A DNA stretch of 64,000 bases from Oscillospiraceae bacterium (lineage in GTDB: Bacteria; Bacillota; Clostridia; Oscillospirales; Acutalibacteraceae), in assembly GCA_910574995.1 (NCBI GenBank), contig CAJTCS010000009.1, positions 98,471 through 162,470 of the forward strand. Direction: 5' to 3'. The position numbers and the translations under genes were made by a program. Shown in pieces: positions 13,286-22,021 of this stretch (the stretch's first letter is position 1; each line of letters begins with the position of its first letter). The notes under the pieces were generated by a model. The model worked only from the letters and a program-made list of their open reading frames with translations, did no database searches and was not told the origin of the DNA.

Positions 13286-16171
13286 ATGGTTCTTTGTTAT
13301 GGAGTGCTCATCAAGATTCTCAATTTATGGAAACGAAGCAAACGGTATCCCTCCCAAAAACACCTGCAAGATACGATTCTCTCATCCATCTATCCGGAAT
13401 ATACCCATAAGGGGATTACTGATAGTGTATTCACGGACTTGGCCAGATGTAAGCAGGGATTATTAAACGATATAAAGGATAGGGCAATAGATGCTATAGT
13501 TAGTGGGACAACCAAAGAGATTGCCGCATATTTTCAGGAGAAATTGATAGATTCCGGTTTCCTTAAAGATGATGTAACATCCGCTACCAACATTGTTTCT
13601 TTGCTTTTGTACGTTATCGATAACGACAACTCTATTTTACCTCCCACAGTGGTAGATAAAGTTGGTGGTGTTTCAAAACAGGAACTGCTTATGCAACACG
13701 ATTTCGTCCTGTCGGATTTCTTGGCGGGGATTTTTCTCTATACAGTCACTTGTGTAGATAACCGGAAGGGTAAAGATTTTTCGTCCCAGATTGATGAGAG
13801 TTTTGTACACAAATTTCCACAAAATGATATCTGTGTTCGCGTACGCCCTGATTTTCCGATGAAAACAAATGAGATTCTACTTCCGCCAGAAGTAGAGAAA
13901 CAGATTCTCTCATGTAACCGCACCCTTTTCGATTCCCAAAACAGGGTGCGAGTCTATGGATCTTGGGATGAGTTAGATTTTAATACTGTGTATGTGCCAC
14001 CATACCTATACCGTGAACCTCTACAAAGCGGGTCGGATATTTCACTTTTCCCTGAATCCAAGAAAGGTATAGAGAAACCTGTAGAGCACACAAAAGAGCA
14101 ATCGTCTAATCCAATTCTCCCTGAACCCAAGAAAAATACAGAGAAATCCATAGAGCGCACAAAAGTGCTATTGTTTACCCGACATTTACCTGAATCTAAA
14201 AAAGATACGGAGAAGTCTATGGAACTTATAAAAGTACCTTTAGGCTTGTCCGACATACACTTTGGGACACTTGGGGGATTTGAGTTTAAAGATGTTCCGG
14301 CGTTAAGGAAGTGTTCTTATAATGTACTGAGTATCGATACTCAATCTCAGCCAATATTTGTGACCAGACGTTCCCAACTGCTAAATGAAGATTTACAGGC
14401 TGAGCACAGTATTCCTGAGCGGCGGGAGCGGATCAGTTCTGTTTTTGAGAAGAACGATATCATTTATGTCGTTGGTGGTGCGGGGTATGGAAAGAGTCTG
14501 TTCCTAAAAAGTCTCTGCGTCAACCCAAGCATTTTGAAAACATTTAATAAGAAGCCTTTGCTCATTGTTCGAGGGGATATCAAGCGGTTAATCCGTCCTG
14601 ACGGACGTTTCAAAGCAATGATGGAATTTCTGGAAGAATGTTTCGTCCACGATTCCCTACGGAGTCTGGATGAGATGGGTTCTAGTTTTTTGAAGTTGTG
14701 TCTGCAAGCCGGACGGTGCTTAATATTATTGGATGCGCTGGATGAAGTTGGAACCGATCAACGCACTGAACTGCATCATCAAATCGTTTCCTATTTTAAA
14801 GAGACCTACCCCCATAACAAAGTCTGCATTACATCCAGAGAGCGAGGGTTCATCCCCAAAAGAAATGTTACTTGTTTCTATATAGCCCCTATTACTACTA
14901 GCGACATTGAGGAGTATGTAGACCGGTTTATCCAGTTAAGAAAATTTGATGTGAACGAAAAAAGTAGATTTGTCGAGCAGGCATCGGTTCTGATTAGTAA
15001 AAAGTTTATCAAAGGCTTTCTTACACTATCATTGCTAGTAGCCATCTACAAAAATGAGCAGCAGCTGCCTGCAAACAAACTCCAGCTTTATCAGAAATGC
15101 TTTGAATATATGGCGACACACCGCGAGAAGGATAAAAGCCTCATTCGTAACAGTGTCACAGGCGGAGAATATGATTGGAAAATTTTGTTGAGACTGATGA
15201 GCGATGCTACCTTCATGGAGTTAGCGCGACTTGGTTCCCCAAATAACACGGACATCCCGGACAACAAAATCAAGGCGCTAATTTTTTCTCTGTATCAGAT
15301 GAAATTTGACAGCGAAGGGGAGTGCCATGCGGCTGCGGAAATGTTTTTGCAATTCTGCGCTGATCGGACAGAGGTGTTTATTCCTTCTCCCCACAGTAAT
15401 TTGGATTACCGATTTTTCCATCGTTCTTTCTATGAATATTTCTATGCCAAATTTATTGACGCACGCACCCAGACCACTGCCGAAACCTATAGGGAATTGC
15501 GGCAATTCGATGTGGACTCAGAGGTGTTTGAACTGCTTCTGACCATATATGACCTGAGCAAACCGCTTTATTTGCGTGATCTTGTCTTTTATGCGTTTGA
15601 ACAGGCAGAGAAGTTGTTGACCGTCTCAGATTCTCAAAGTGCTGGGGCGTTGGATACTCTTGTAATTATGATGCAGGTCATAGATGACAAAGATTTTATT
15701 AAGCGAATAATTTTATTATTTCTAAAGGAGGGAAACAAAATTGAAAAACTGCATCTTTCCGTTAATATCGAAGCAATCAGCACTGTGATTAAAAGAAATA
15801 TATCGTTTCTAAAAGAGAATCTCTATGCAAGTGAATCATTTTACCTTTTAAAAATTGAGTCATGGTTCATCGGTGATTTTCTCAAAAGGGAATCGTGCTA
15901 TCGGGATCTATTATTGCAGAACCGTCAAACGAGAGCAGATAAAAAAGCAGGGAATAGATTCGCGTATTCTGCGCTACTCAGTCTCTTACCAGAGCGGGAT
16001 AGCATTCTGGATGACTGGTTTGTTAGATTCTCGAATGCAAAATATTTACTGGGTGTCAAAAAATTGCGCTCCTATCAGGCGGAGTCCCTTGCCTCTTTTG
16101 CGAAAGATTTGATTGACATTGAGCCTGGAAAACGTTTGTTAATTTATAATGTTATGTTGTCTGAAACATAA
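13286..16171 (+). CDS. NACHT-domain STAND NTPase, probable antiphage defence protein
   Basis: A 961-residue protein. Residues 1 to about 290 form an N-terminal domain I do not recognise. A linker with three 23-residue repeats follows (about 256-324). The NACHT core has Walker A VVGGAGYGKS (about 395-404), Walker B LILLDALDEVG (about 479-489), the CITSRERGF sensor strand and IAPITTSDIEEYVDRF. The motif DYRFFHRSFYEYFYAKF is the helix near the end of NACHT modules, and a helical C-terminal half should be the sensor. Bacterial NACHT proteins recognise phage products, oligomerise and trigger an N-terminal effector. The start at 13286 follows AAAGGTG; the frame stays open upstream to 12917, but that DNA encodes the holin-like gene on the other strand. 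The gene is AT-richer than its surroundings, which suggests transfer. A strong terminator follows. Confidence 0.88.
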   Translation: MVLCYGVLIKILNLWKRSKRYPSQKHLQDTILSSIYPEYTHKGITDSVFTDLARCKQGLLNDIKDRAIDAIVSGTTKEIAAYFQEKLIDSGFLKDDVTSATNIVSLLLYVIDNDNSILPPTVVDKVGGVSKQELLMQHDFVLSDFLAGIFLYTVTCVDNRKGKDFSSQIDESFVHKFPQNDICVRVRPDFPMKTNEILLPPEVEKQILSCNRTLFDSQNRVRVYGSWDELDFNTVYVPPYLYREPLQSGSDISLFPESKKGIEKPVEHTKEQSSNPILPEPKKNTEKSIERTKVLLFTRHLPESKKDTEKSMELIKVPLGLSDIHFGTLGGFEFKDVPALRKCSYNVLSIDTQSQPIFVTRRSQLLNEDLQAEHSIPERRERISSVFEKNDIIYVVGGAGYGKSLFLKSLCVNPSILKTFNKKPLLIVRGDIKRLIRPDGRFKAMMEFLEECFVHDSLRSLDEMGSSFLKLCLQAGRCLILLDALDEVGTDQRTELHHQIVSYFKETYPHNKVCITSRERGFIPKRNVTCFYIAPITTSDIEEYVDRFIQLRKFDVNEKSRFVEQASVLISKKFIKGFLTLSLLVAIYKNEQQLPANKLQLYQKCFEYMATHREKDKSLIRNSVTGGEYDWKILLRLMSDATFMELARLGSPNNTDIPDNKIKALIFSLYQMKFDSEGECHAAAEMFLQFCADRTEVFIPSPHSNLDYRFFHRSFYEYFYAKFIDARTQTTAETYRELRQFDVDSEVFELLLTIYDLSKPLYLRDLVFYAFEQAEKLLTVSDSQSAGALDTLVIMMQVIDDKDFIKRIILLFLKEGNKIEKLHLSVNIEAISTVIKRNISFLKENLYASESFYLLKIESWFIGDFLKRESCYRDLLLQNRQTRADKKAGNRFAYSALLSLLPERDSILDDWFVRFSNAKYLLGVKKLRSYQAESLASFAKDLIDIEPGKRLLIYNVMLSET
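14051..14257 (+). repeat. Three tandem 69-bp repeats inside the NACHT gene
   Basis: Copies start at 14051, 14120 and 14189, exactly 69 bp apart, each coding 23 residues that begin PExKK and continue with a EKxxE/M core. Copies are diverged but keep frame. They make a charged linker between the N-terminal domain and the NACHT core. Confidence 0.85.
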
Positions 16172-16185
16172 CATTCTGTCCAAAA

Positions 16186-16231
16186 TACATGAACTCTTTC
16201 ACATTCATTAAAATGCGAAAGAGTTCATGTA
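16186..16231 (+). terminator. Terminator of the NACHT gene
   Basis: A perfect 15-bp inverted repeat (TACATGAACTCTTTC and complement) with a 16-base loop begins 14 bases after the stop. It has no long T run, so it may act bidirectionally or weakly. Confidence 0.6.
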
Positions 16232-16382
16232 TTAAAAAGTCTATACAAGTTTAGAAAAAATAGCTTAGCTAGAGTTAATCAGAGAATTGGAAATGCAAAA
16301 AGGTAGCTATGGCGAATAGTAATGCTAACTGATGAGTTGACATCCTGCACTTTATGACGATAAATATGCTATTTACGAATAA

Positions 16383-16945
16383 TTGATCTACCCAAACTGT
16401 AGCACTATTGGAAATAGGTACCCGAAAACGCCCAGGAGCATTCTGCTGGAAGATGACAGTACTGTCAAAGTGGAGTTCGCATCTGACAGCAAAATCGACG
16501 GCCACCTGCTGCGGATATTTGGAAAGAACAATACTTTGATCGACATCAACATCATAGCGTTTGTCATGCCCACTTTCAGAGAAGAAATCCTCACTATAGC
16601 GGTTCTCAAAAATGATAATAAGGTTCAGCAGTTTATGAAACACAGAGCTATATTATCCGCCTTGGTAGGCACCATCCTGTCTGCGTTGTCTGTTTTGCCT
16701 TGTGTTCTACATCCCCGCACCCTTTTTTCCATTATTTCCGGGACCTGCGCTAAACTGGAACAGAACATTATCTGTGACCAAGAAAATGGTGTTCAATGAT
16801 ATCAGTGACATAATCCAGGCTGTGCGGTCGAAAAAGCTGACATTTTACTGTCCCCTCACTAGGCAGTACGTTTCCTACTGGAACAATATGCCGAGTGCTA
16901 CTTTGAGCGGTTGGAGAGCATCCTGCCACCGGATAAGAAAATCTG
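16383..16945 (+). pseudogene. Decayed copy B of the MIKxKI-type conjugative-element gene
   Basis: Segments match the genes at 5486 and 32729: LLEDDSTVKVEFASDSKI and LLRIFGKNNTL (about 16440-16540), then after an unrelated insert of about 150 bp LEQNII (16757) and RSKKLTFYCPL (about 16825-16860). Start and continuity are lost. A different frame at the end reads YAECYFERLESILPPDKK and stops near 16945; it may be the end of a neighbouring gene. Confidence 0.65.
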
Positions 16946-17116
16946 ATGTGGCTACCAGCACCTCACCCCCTGTTGGCCCCATATCGGGGCTTGTAGGGCT
17001 GGGTCGGGAAAACACACGGCCCTGCCCCCGCGCGGGCCGTGCCGGGCCTGTGTGGGCATGGTTTGAAAAAGTGCTGGTTCCAAGGGAATTAAAGCGGCTT
17101 TGGGCAAGGCCAGAAT

Positions 17117-17147
17117 AAAAATTCCCCGGCGGAGCCGGGGAATTTTT
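17117..17147. terminator. Bidirectional terminator
   Basis: AAAAATTCCCCGGC, a 3-base loop and the complement with a T run, just downstream of the small gene on the minus strand. Confidence 0.85.
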
Positions 17148-17201
17148 ATTGTCTATCGAAAACCACTTGCTAGGCAATTGCCAGACAAACTATCTTCCTT
17201 T

Positions 17202-17456
17202 TCATTTTGAAGCCCCTTTCTTCTCTTTTTCTTCCTTCTGAATGGCGTAGACCAGGTAGTCCAGACAGTCAATGCGTTTCTGTTCCTTGTGCAGCTCATC
17301 CAGCAGGCCCCGCCTATGACGGGCCAACAAAGGCAGCATTTTTGTCATGTCCCCCTCGTCAAAACAGGCCATACAGGACTCGGTGGTTTTGCCGTCGCAC
17401 CCGGCGTCGATGAGGTTTTGCCGGACTCTGCCGTATTTGTCGTTGTAGTCTGCCAT
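17202..17456 (-). CDS. Conserved small protein, 84 aa, with Cys-x-x-Cys
   Basis: It starts MADYNDKYGRVRQNLIDAGC behind AAGGAGGG at 17456. Visible marks are an ESCMACFDEGD pair of cysteines and a long C-terminal helix (RHRRGLLDELHKEQKRIDCL). I recall similar small proteins next to LysR regulators in Clostridia but know no function. It lies downstream of a palindrome (17528-17548) that resembles the one in front of the divergent LysR gene, so it is probably a LysR target. Confidence 0.7.
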   Translation of the reverse strand: MADYNDKYGRVRQNLIDAGCDGKTTESCMACFDEGDMTKMLPLLARHRRGLLDELHKEQKRIDCLDYLVYAIQKEEKEKKGASK

Positions 17457-17527
17457 GGTGATTCCCTCCTTGGGTTCAAGTATAATAGCAATGGGTGGAA
17501 ATACCAAATACACCTTTTATATAGAAA

Positions 17528-17548
17528 CGAATACCTAAAAGGTATTCG
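17528..17548. promoter_or_regulatory. Palindrome upstream of the 84-aa gene (LysR-type site candidate)
   Basis: CGAATACC-5-GGTATTCG, a perfect dyad 70 bp upstream of the start at 17456. The words CAAATACACCTTTTATA before it resemble CAAATACATCTTTTGCA before the dyad at 19112, so the two promoters share an architecture. Confidence 0.5.
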
Positions 17549-17549
17549 T

Positions 17550-17907
17550 GCGGCAGTGATCACAAAAGGCATTACTGCCAGCAGCAGATAAGAACACAGC
17601 CGGAACCAGCGTACCGCATGGGGGATCTCCCGGCCCATCTTTTTTGACAGCGCTCCGGTAATGACTACCAGCAGCAACACCGGGCTTACCATGCTGGCAG
17701 CGCTGAATGTCATGCCGGTCAGGGCGGCGAGCGGAACGGGGAGGGTAAAGCTATACCCGATCATCATCAAGAGTGGAACGCAGGGAGTGACCCCATATGT
17801 TATCCCGGCCAGAAGCATGGGCAGAAAGCCGGATTTACCCTCTTGCCCGCCGCAGCCCTTGCAGCCGGAGCAGCGCTTATGGCGTTTTCCGCTTGATAAG
17901 CTCAATA
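17550..17907 (-). pseudogene. Fragment of a CcdA/TauE-like membrane protein
   Basis: The reading frame shows CSGCKGCGGQEGKSGFLPML, the helix start AGITYGVTPCVPLLMMIG and three further helices ending AVMPFVITA. This is the second half of a CcdA/DsbD- or TauE/SafE-like transporter with the usual TPC motif. There is no start codon; the N-terminal helices are missing and the 3' end runs into the promoter of the next gene without its own stop. It overlaps the end of the dehydratase-like gene. Confidence 0.6.
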
Positions 17908-19036
17908 AAAGCCTCGATACGGATGCGCAGCTGCTCCACATCTTCCTCGTTGTAGTCGCTCTCCACCCGGATGATGGGAATATCCAGCCTGCCCAGTTCT
18001 TCCTCCATCAGTTGGTATTCATAATCATACACCAAACAGCCCCGCAGCACATGGTACACCACGCCGTCCACCCCTCTTTTTCCTGCTAGTTCCTGTATCT
18101 GCCGGAAAAATGAGTTGTTACGCACATAGGCCGGGGAGGCTGCCAATAAAACCCGGCAATACCGCCTTGCAGCTGTAAGGAGCTGTAGTCTGCCTGACCG
18201 CTGATTTCCAAGCCAGCGTCCTCTATGAGAAGCGGCACCTTATAGTTGGGAAAATAGATGGGCGAGCCCAGCAGAAGAACTTTTCGTTTTTCCATCATGC
18301 GGGAGCTGAGCATATGCCGGAGCCGGGAAGACCAGCTTTCAAGCTGTACGGCCCACAAAGACAAATCGTCCGCAAAGTAGAAGCTGTTTGCCACGAATAG
18401 ACGTATACTTCCAGGCAGTACGTCCGCCGAAGCGCTGAAAAACTTTTGCAGCTCTCTCTTTGCCCGGCCCACAGTTTTAGCGGATTCTTTCAGCTGCCTT
18501 TTTGTTATCGGGCGCTTCAGGTGCATCGCAATGGCCCGGCGGCAGAATTCATATTGGCGTTCCCATTCCGAAAAAGACGCTTCATCTTTCACCGGCGGGA
18601 AGTGGAACGTATGCACCTTGAATCCATCTGTTTTCAGCAGATAGGCCAGTTTCCGGCTGCTGTCGCTGACCAGCGGCAAAAGAATAAGGGAATCTTCTCC
18701 AAAGCCAGATTTGAAATATCCCAGGCTGGAGCGGCTTACCGGGTCGGTGTCCCTGGGAACGTCCCCGTCCGCCCACAAGCTGCTGGCCCGGCTGCCGCCC
18801 AATACCCAATAGGGAGAATGCCCGCCGGTATAGACCAGTTCCTCCGGAATGTTCGGCCCCAGCACGAGGATCTTAGGCACTTGGCGCTGCTCAAATCTAA
18901 AAAAATGCTTTTTCGTGATTTCAACAAAATAAGCCAGTTCCTCTTTCCATGCGCCGTCTTTTGCAAGCCTTTCAAAGCTGTCCGTCATTTCCCGCACATG
19001 GGCGGCAAAATCTATTTTCTGTTTATGCCCACTCAT
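17877..19036 (-). pseudogene. 2-hydroxyacyl-CoA dehydratase D-component-like gene with a frameshift
   Basis: The start MSGHKQKIDFAAHVREMTD at 19036 has GGAGGTGA. It runs to about 18150, then shifts frame and continues as LLAASPAYVRNNSFFRQIQE with the typical end GRLDIPIIRVESDYN. The family (HgdB/HadB/BcrC-like) holds an iron-sulfur cluster and removes water from 2-hydroxyacyl-CoA or reduces aromatic thioesters with an ATP-dependent activator. Few of the expected cluster cysteines are visible, so it may be one of the family's non-dehydratase members. The shift lies near GCCGGGTTTTATTGGCAG on the minus strand; a sequencing error is possible. It is divergent from the LysR regulator. Confidence 0.7.
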
Positions 19037-19111
19037 ATGGCGTCACCTCCGATGGGTCTCATCATATAGTTCTCTTTGGTAAAAATCAAATACATCTTTT
19101 GCATAGGTTTC

Positions 19112-19128
19112 CATACTTGAAAAGTATA
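19112..19128. promoter_or_regulatory. LysR-type dyad between the dehydratase-like gene and the LysR gene
   Basis: ATACTT-3-AAGTAT lies in the 138-bp divergent region. LysR proteins usually bind a T-N11-A dyad here and activate the neighbouring gene while repressing their own. Confidence 0.55.
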
Positions 19129-19174
19129 GAACGTCCTGCTATAATAAAAGCACACCCGAAAAAGGAGGAACCAT

Positions 19175-20053
19175 ATGGACATCCGCGTGCTTAAATATTT
19201 CCTGGCGGTGGCCCGGGAGGAGAGCATTACCAAAGCCGCTGAAAGCCTGAATATGACCCAGCCGCCCCTGTCCCGGCAGCTAAAGGATTTAGAGGATGAG
19301 CTGGGCAAGCAGCTGCTGGTCCGGGGCAAAAAAGTCACCTTGACCGAGGACGGTATGCTCTTGCGCAAGCGGGCTGAGGAGCTGGTGGGCCTGATGGAAA
19401 AAACAAAAGCCGAGCTCACCTCCCCGGAGGAGGGCATCGGCGGGGACGTGCATATCGGCTGCGGGGAGACGGAGGGAATTTCTTTCCTTGCAAAAACGGC
19501 CCAGGATCTGCAGGCAAAATACCCGCTGATACACTTCCACATTTACAGCGGGGACGGGATGCTGGTAAAGGAAAAGCTGGAAAAGGGCCTTATCGACTTC
19601 GGCCTGCTGGTGGGCTCGGACGTGTCAGATTATGACTACATCAAGCTGCCCATAAAAGACACCTGGGGTATCCTCATGCACAAGGACGCGCCGCTGGCGG
19701 AGAAGGAGAGCATATCCCCCGAGGATTTGTGGGACAAGCCGCTGATCGTCTCTCACCAGAACGACCCCGGCGGTGCGGAATTTGATTGGCTGCAGCGGGA
19801 CGTGCAGCAGCTGAACATCGTGGCGACCTACGACCTGCTCTATAACGCCGCCCAGTTTGCCAAGCGGCGCTTTGGGTATGTGTTGGCGCTGGACAAGATC
19901 ATCAACACCACCGGGGACAGCGATCTGTGCTTCCGCCCGCTGTCGCCAAAGCTGGAGGCGGAATTGTTCTTTGTTTGGAAAAAGTACCAAGTGCATTCAC
20001 GGGCGGCAAATGCCTTTTTGAGCCAGATGCAGGCGGAGACAGCGAAAGAGTGA
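19175..20053 (+). CDS. LysR-family transcriptional regulator
   Basis: A 292-residue protein with a winged HTH at 1-60 (MDIRVLKYFLAVAREESITK, then SLNMTQPPLSRQLKDLED) and a two-lobed effector domain (VHIGCGETEGISFLA and YNAAQFAKRRFGYVLALDKI). AAAGGAGG precedes the ATG. It faces the dehydratase-like gene across a short divergent region and very likely regulates it and the 84-aa gene. The effector is unknown. A terminator follows. Confidence 0.92.
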   Translation: MDIRVLKYFLAVAREESITKAAESLNMTQPPLSRQLKDLEDELGKQLLVRGKKVTLTEDGMLLRKRAEELVGLMEKTKAELTSPEEGIGGDVHIGCGETEGISFLAKTAQDLQAKYPLIHFHIYSGDGMLVKEKLEKGLIDFGLLVGSDVSDYDYIKLPIKDTWGILMHKDAPLAEKESISPEDLWDKPLIVSHQNDPGGAEFDWLQRDVQQLNIVATYDLLYNAAQFAKRRFGYVLALDKIINTTGDSDLCFRPLSPKLEAELFFVWKKYQVHSRAANAFLSQMQAETAKE

Positions 20054-20057
20054 AAAG

Positions 20058-20103
20058 AAAAAAGGAGCCCACTTCCCACGTATCGGAAAAGGGTTCCTTT
20101 TTT
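20058..20103. terminator. Bidirectional terminator between convergent LysR and AraC genes
   Basis: AAAAAAGGA and CCC pair with GGG and TCCTTTTTT, with a long loop. Confidence 0.65.
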
Positions 20104-20872
20104 ATTGCTCCAGCATTTCCCCGCCCTGTCGGATCAGATACTCCCGGGGCGACGCGCCCGTTACCCTCCGGAACATCCGGGAGAAATACCGGGCATCATA
20201 ATATCCGCACATCAGGCCGATATTTGAAACGGACAGCCCCAGGTGCTTCTGCTGGTCCATGAGTTGCTTTGCATAGCCGACGCGCAGGCCGGTCAGGTAT
20301 CCCCCGGGCGTCATGCCGGTCTCCTTGTGGAACAGGCGGCGGACATAGTCGGGGGTATAGCCACTCTTGTCCAAGAGCGCCCCCAGGTTCAGCTCTGGGT
20401 CGGTGAAAGACTCCACCAGCCGTGCCTGCAGCTGCTCCACAATGGGATTCAGCCGCTTTTTAGCCAGCCAGCTGTTTAAGAGCTGCATGGCGGCGGCATG
20501 CAGGGAGGTCACGGTCCCCTGGTTCCCCATGGCATCCTGGTGGTGGAGTCTGACCATCAGCTGAAGTAGAGCCTCCAGGCTTTTGTCGCTGTCGTCTTGA
20601 AGGACGATTGGCCCCTTCCCATCCTGAGACGGCGCGGCGATTGCGGAATTGGTGTGAAAATACAGGTCCGCAAAGCCTTCGTCAGACTCCTTCCCATGCA
20701 CAAGCCCGGGCGGGATGCACATGATCGTGCCCGCCGAAAAGGGGTACCTTTGTCCGTCAATTTCAGCGGTTCCGCTGCCCTCCGTGTTCAGCACCACCTC
20801 CCAGGCCGTATGGCTGTGCAGATGGGCATGGGTCATGGTGCCATGGGAAACGCCGATAGAGTATAGGGCCAT
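20102..20872 (-). CDS. AraC-family regulator with cupin sensor, likely regulator of the sugar operon
   Basis: A 256-residue protein. An N-terminal cupin (THAHLHSHTAWEVVLNTEGS, CIPPGLVHGKES) binds the inducer, and two C-terminal HTH motifs (LGALLDKSGYTPDYVRRLFH and VSNIGLMCGYYDARYFSRMF) bind DNA. The start at 20872 follows AAGGAGGGAG. It is divergent from the dehydrogenase-kinase-epimerase-isomerase operon, and paired GTGGACA words in between suit an AraC activator. Its inducer is probably the sugar or polyol that the operon uses. Confidence 0.88.
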   Translation of the reverse strand: MALYSIGVSHGTMTHAHLHSHTAWEVVLNTEGSGTAEIDGQRYPFSAGTIMCIPPGLVHGKESDEGFADLYFHTNSAIAAPSQDGKGPIVLQDDSDKSLEALLQLMVRLHHQDAMGNQGTVTSLHAAAMQLLNSWLAKKRLNPIVEQLQARLVESFTDPELNLGALLDKSGYTPDYVRRLFHKETGMTPGGYLTGLRVGYAKQLMDQQKHLGLSVSNIGLMCGYYDARYFSRMFRRVTGASPREYLIRQGGEMLEQ

Positions 20873-20914
20873 ACATCTCCCTCCTTCTGTTCGTATTATA
20901 ACACAAAAGGTCGG

Positions 20915-20985
20915 TTTTGTCCACCTTTTTTCTGGTTTTATTCTCACGGATTTTGCCTGCCTCCTGTTATAATGTGGACAGAAAA
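20915..20985. promoter_or_regulatory. AraC-type operator and promoter of the sugar operon
   Basis: TTTTGTCCAC at 20915 and GTGGACAGAAAA at 20974 form an inverted pair 49 bp apart. A TATAAT box for the rightward operon lies at 20968-20973 with no acceptable -35 box, as expected for an activator-dependent promoter. Confidence 0.55.
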
Positions 20986-21042
20986 GCAAAACCGGGTATT
21001 ACCGGAGTGATAAAAATCCAATGAAAAAAGGAGGAAATCAAC

Positions 21043-22008
21043 ATGAAAAAAATCGTTACCATCGAGCCTGGAAAGAGCATCGTGAAGGAGGTCGCCGAGC
21101 CGGTTATGAACGACGATTCTGTAAAAATCAAGCTGAAATATTGCGGCGTGTGCTATTCCGAGCATTACGACTGGAAAACAAAGGGCGGCAACTTCGGCCA
21201 CGAGCCGGTGGGCGTGATCGTGGAGGTAGGCAAGAATGTTGAGGGTTACGCCGTAGGCGACCGGGTATCCGGCCTGTGGGGCAGCACCCTGCCCGGCGCG
21301 GGCGGCATGGTGGAGTTCGCCGTGGCCAACCCCAAGACAGAGACCGTGGTCAGGCTGGCAGATAACGTGCCGGATACCGATGCCGCTCTGGAACCCCTGG
21401 CCTGCCTGTATTCCGCCGTGAGCAAGGTGAAGTGCCCCATGCCCGGCACACGGGTGTGCGTGGTGGGCTGCGGTTACATGGGCTGCGGGGCCATCAGCCT
21501 GCTGAAGGCCCGGGGCTGCTATGTGGTGGCGGTTGACATCCGGGAGAGCTCCCGGCAGGACGCTCTCAAGTACGGCGCGGACGAAGCCTGTTCCCCCCAG
21601 GAGGCCCTGGAGAAGTTCCGGGACAATTTCCCAGTGGTGATGGAGTGGGGCGAGACAAACGAGTCCTTGGACGAGGCCATCAACTTGACAGCCTTCTGCG
21701 GGCAGCTGTGCGTGGGCGCGTACCACACCGGGGAGAAGCGTCTGGTGGATGTGCAGCAGCTGAACATCAAGGCCGTTGAGATGCTCTCCACCCATCCCCG
21801 GCAGGCGGACCTCTCCGCCACAGGCGCCCGCAACGCCGCAGAAATGCTTGCCAGCGGCGCGTGGAATTTCAAGGGTGTGCCCACTATGATCTACCCCATG
21901 AGTAAATTCGACCAGGCCCAGGCGGACCTGGAAACCAAGTACGGCCACCACATGAAGGCCATGATCGACATGGAGCAGTTGGACGGCGAACCCTATCTGA
22001 TCGGTTGA
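21043..22008 (+). CDS. Zinc-dependent medium-chain alcohol/polyol dehydrogenase
   Basis: A 321-residue MDR enzyme. The catalytic zinc ligands are seen as C34-G-V-C37 and GHE (His 53, Glu 54), and the NAD-binding turn is VVGCGYMGCGA with an acidic residue at VDIRES, which favours NAD. The usual four-cysteine structural zinc loop is missing, so it belongs to the shorter sorbitol/threonine-dehydrogenase-like branch. AAGGAGG precedes the ATG. It is the first gene of an operon with a ROK kinase, a pentose/hexulose-phosphate 3-epimerase and RpiB, so it may oxidise a polyol or sugar that feeds them. Substrate unknown. Confidence 0.85.
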   Translation: MKKIVTIEPGKSIVKEVAEPVMNDDSVKIKLKYCGVCYSEHYDWKTKGGNFGHEPVGVIVEVGKNVEGYAVGDRVSGLWGSTLPGAGGMVEFAVANPKTETVVRLADNVPDTDAALEPLACLYSAVSKVKCPMPGTRVCVVGCGYMGCGAISLLKARGCYVVAVDIRESSRQDALKYGADEACSPQEALEKFRDNFPVVMEWGETNESLDEAINLTAFCGQLCVGAYHTGEKRLVDVQQLNIKAVEMLSTHPRQADLSATGARNAAEMLASGAWNFKGVPTMIYPMSKFDQAQADLETKYGHHMKAMIDMEQLDGEPYLIG

Positions 22009-22021
22009 TGGAGGGTTTCTG

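Noticed and set aside
14051..14257. CRISPR-like repeats
   Set aside because: The period is 69 bp with no unique spacers, the copies are diverged and lie in frame inside the NACHT gene.
16702..17118. A 138-codon plus-strand frame at 16.7-17.1 kb
   Set aside because: It crosses a decayed conjugative-element gene and a G/C-rich non-coding stretch, with no ribosome binding site or motif.
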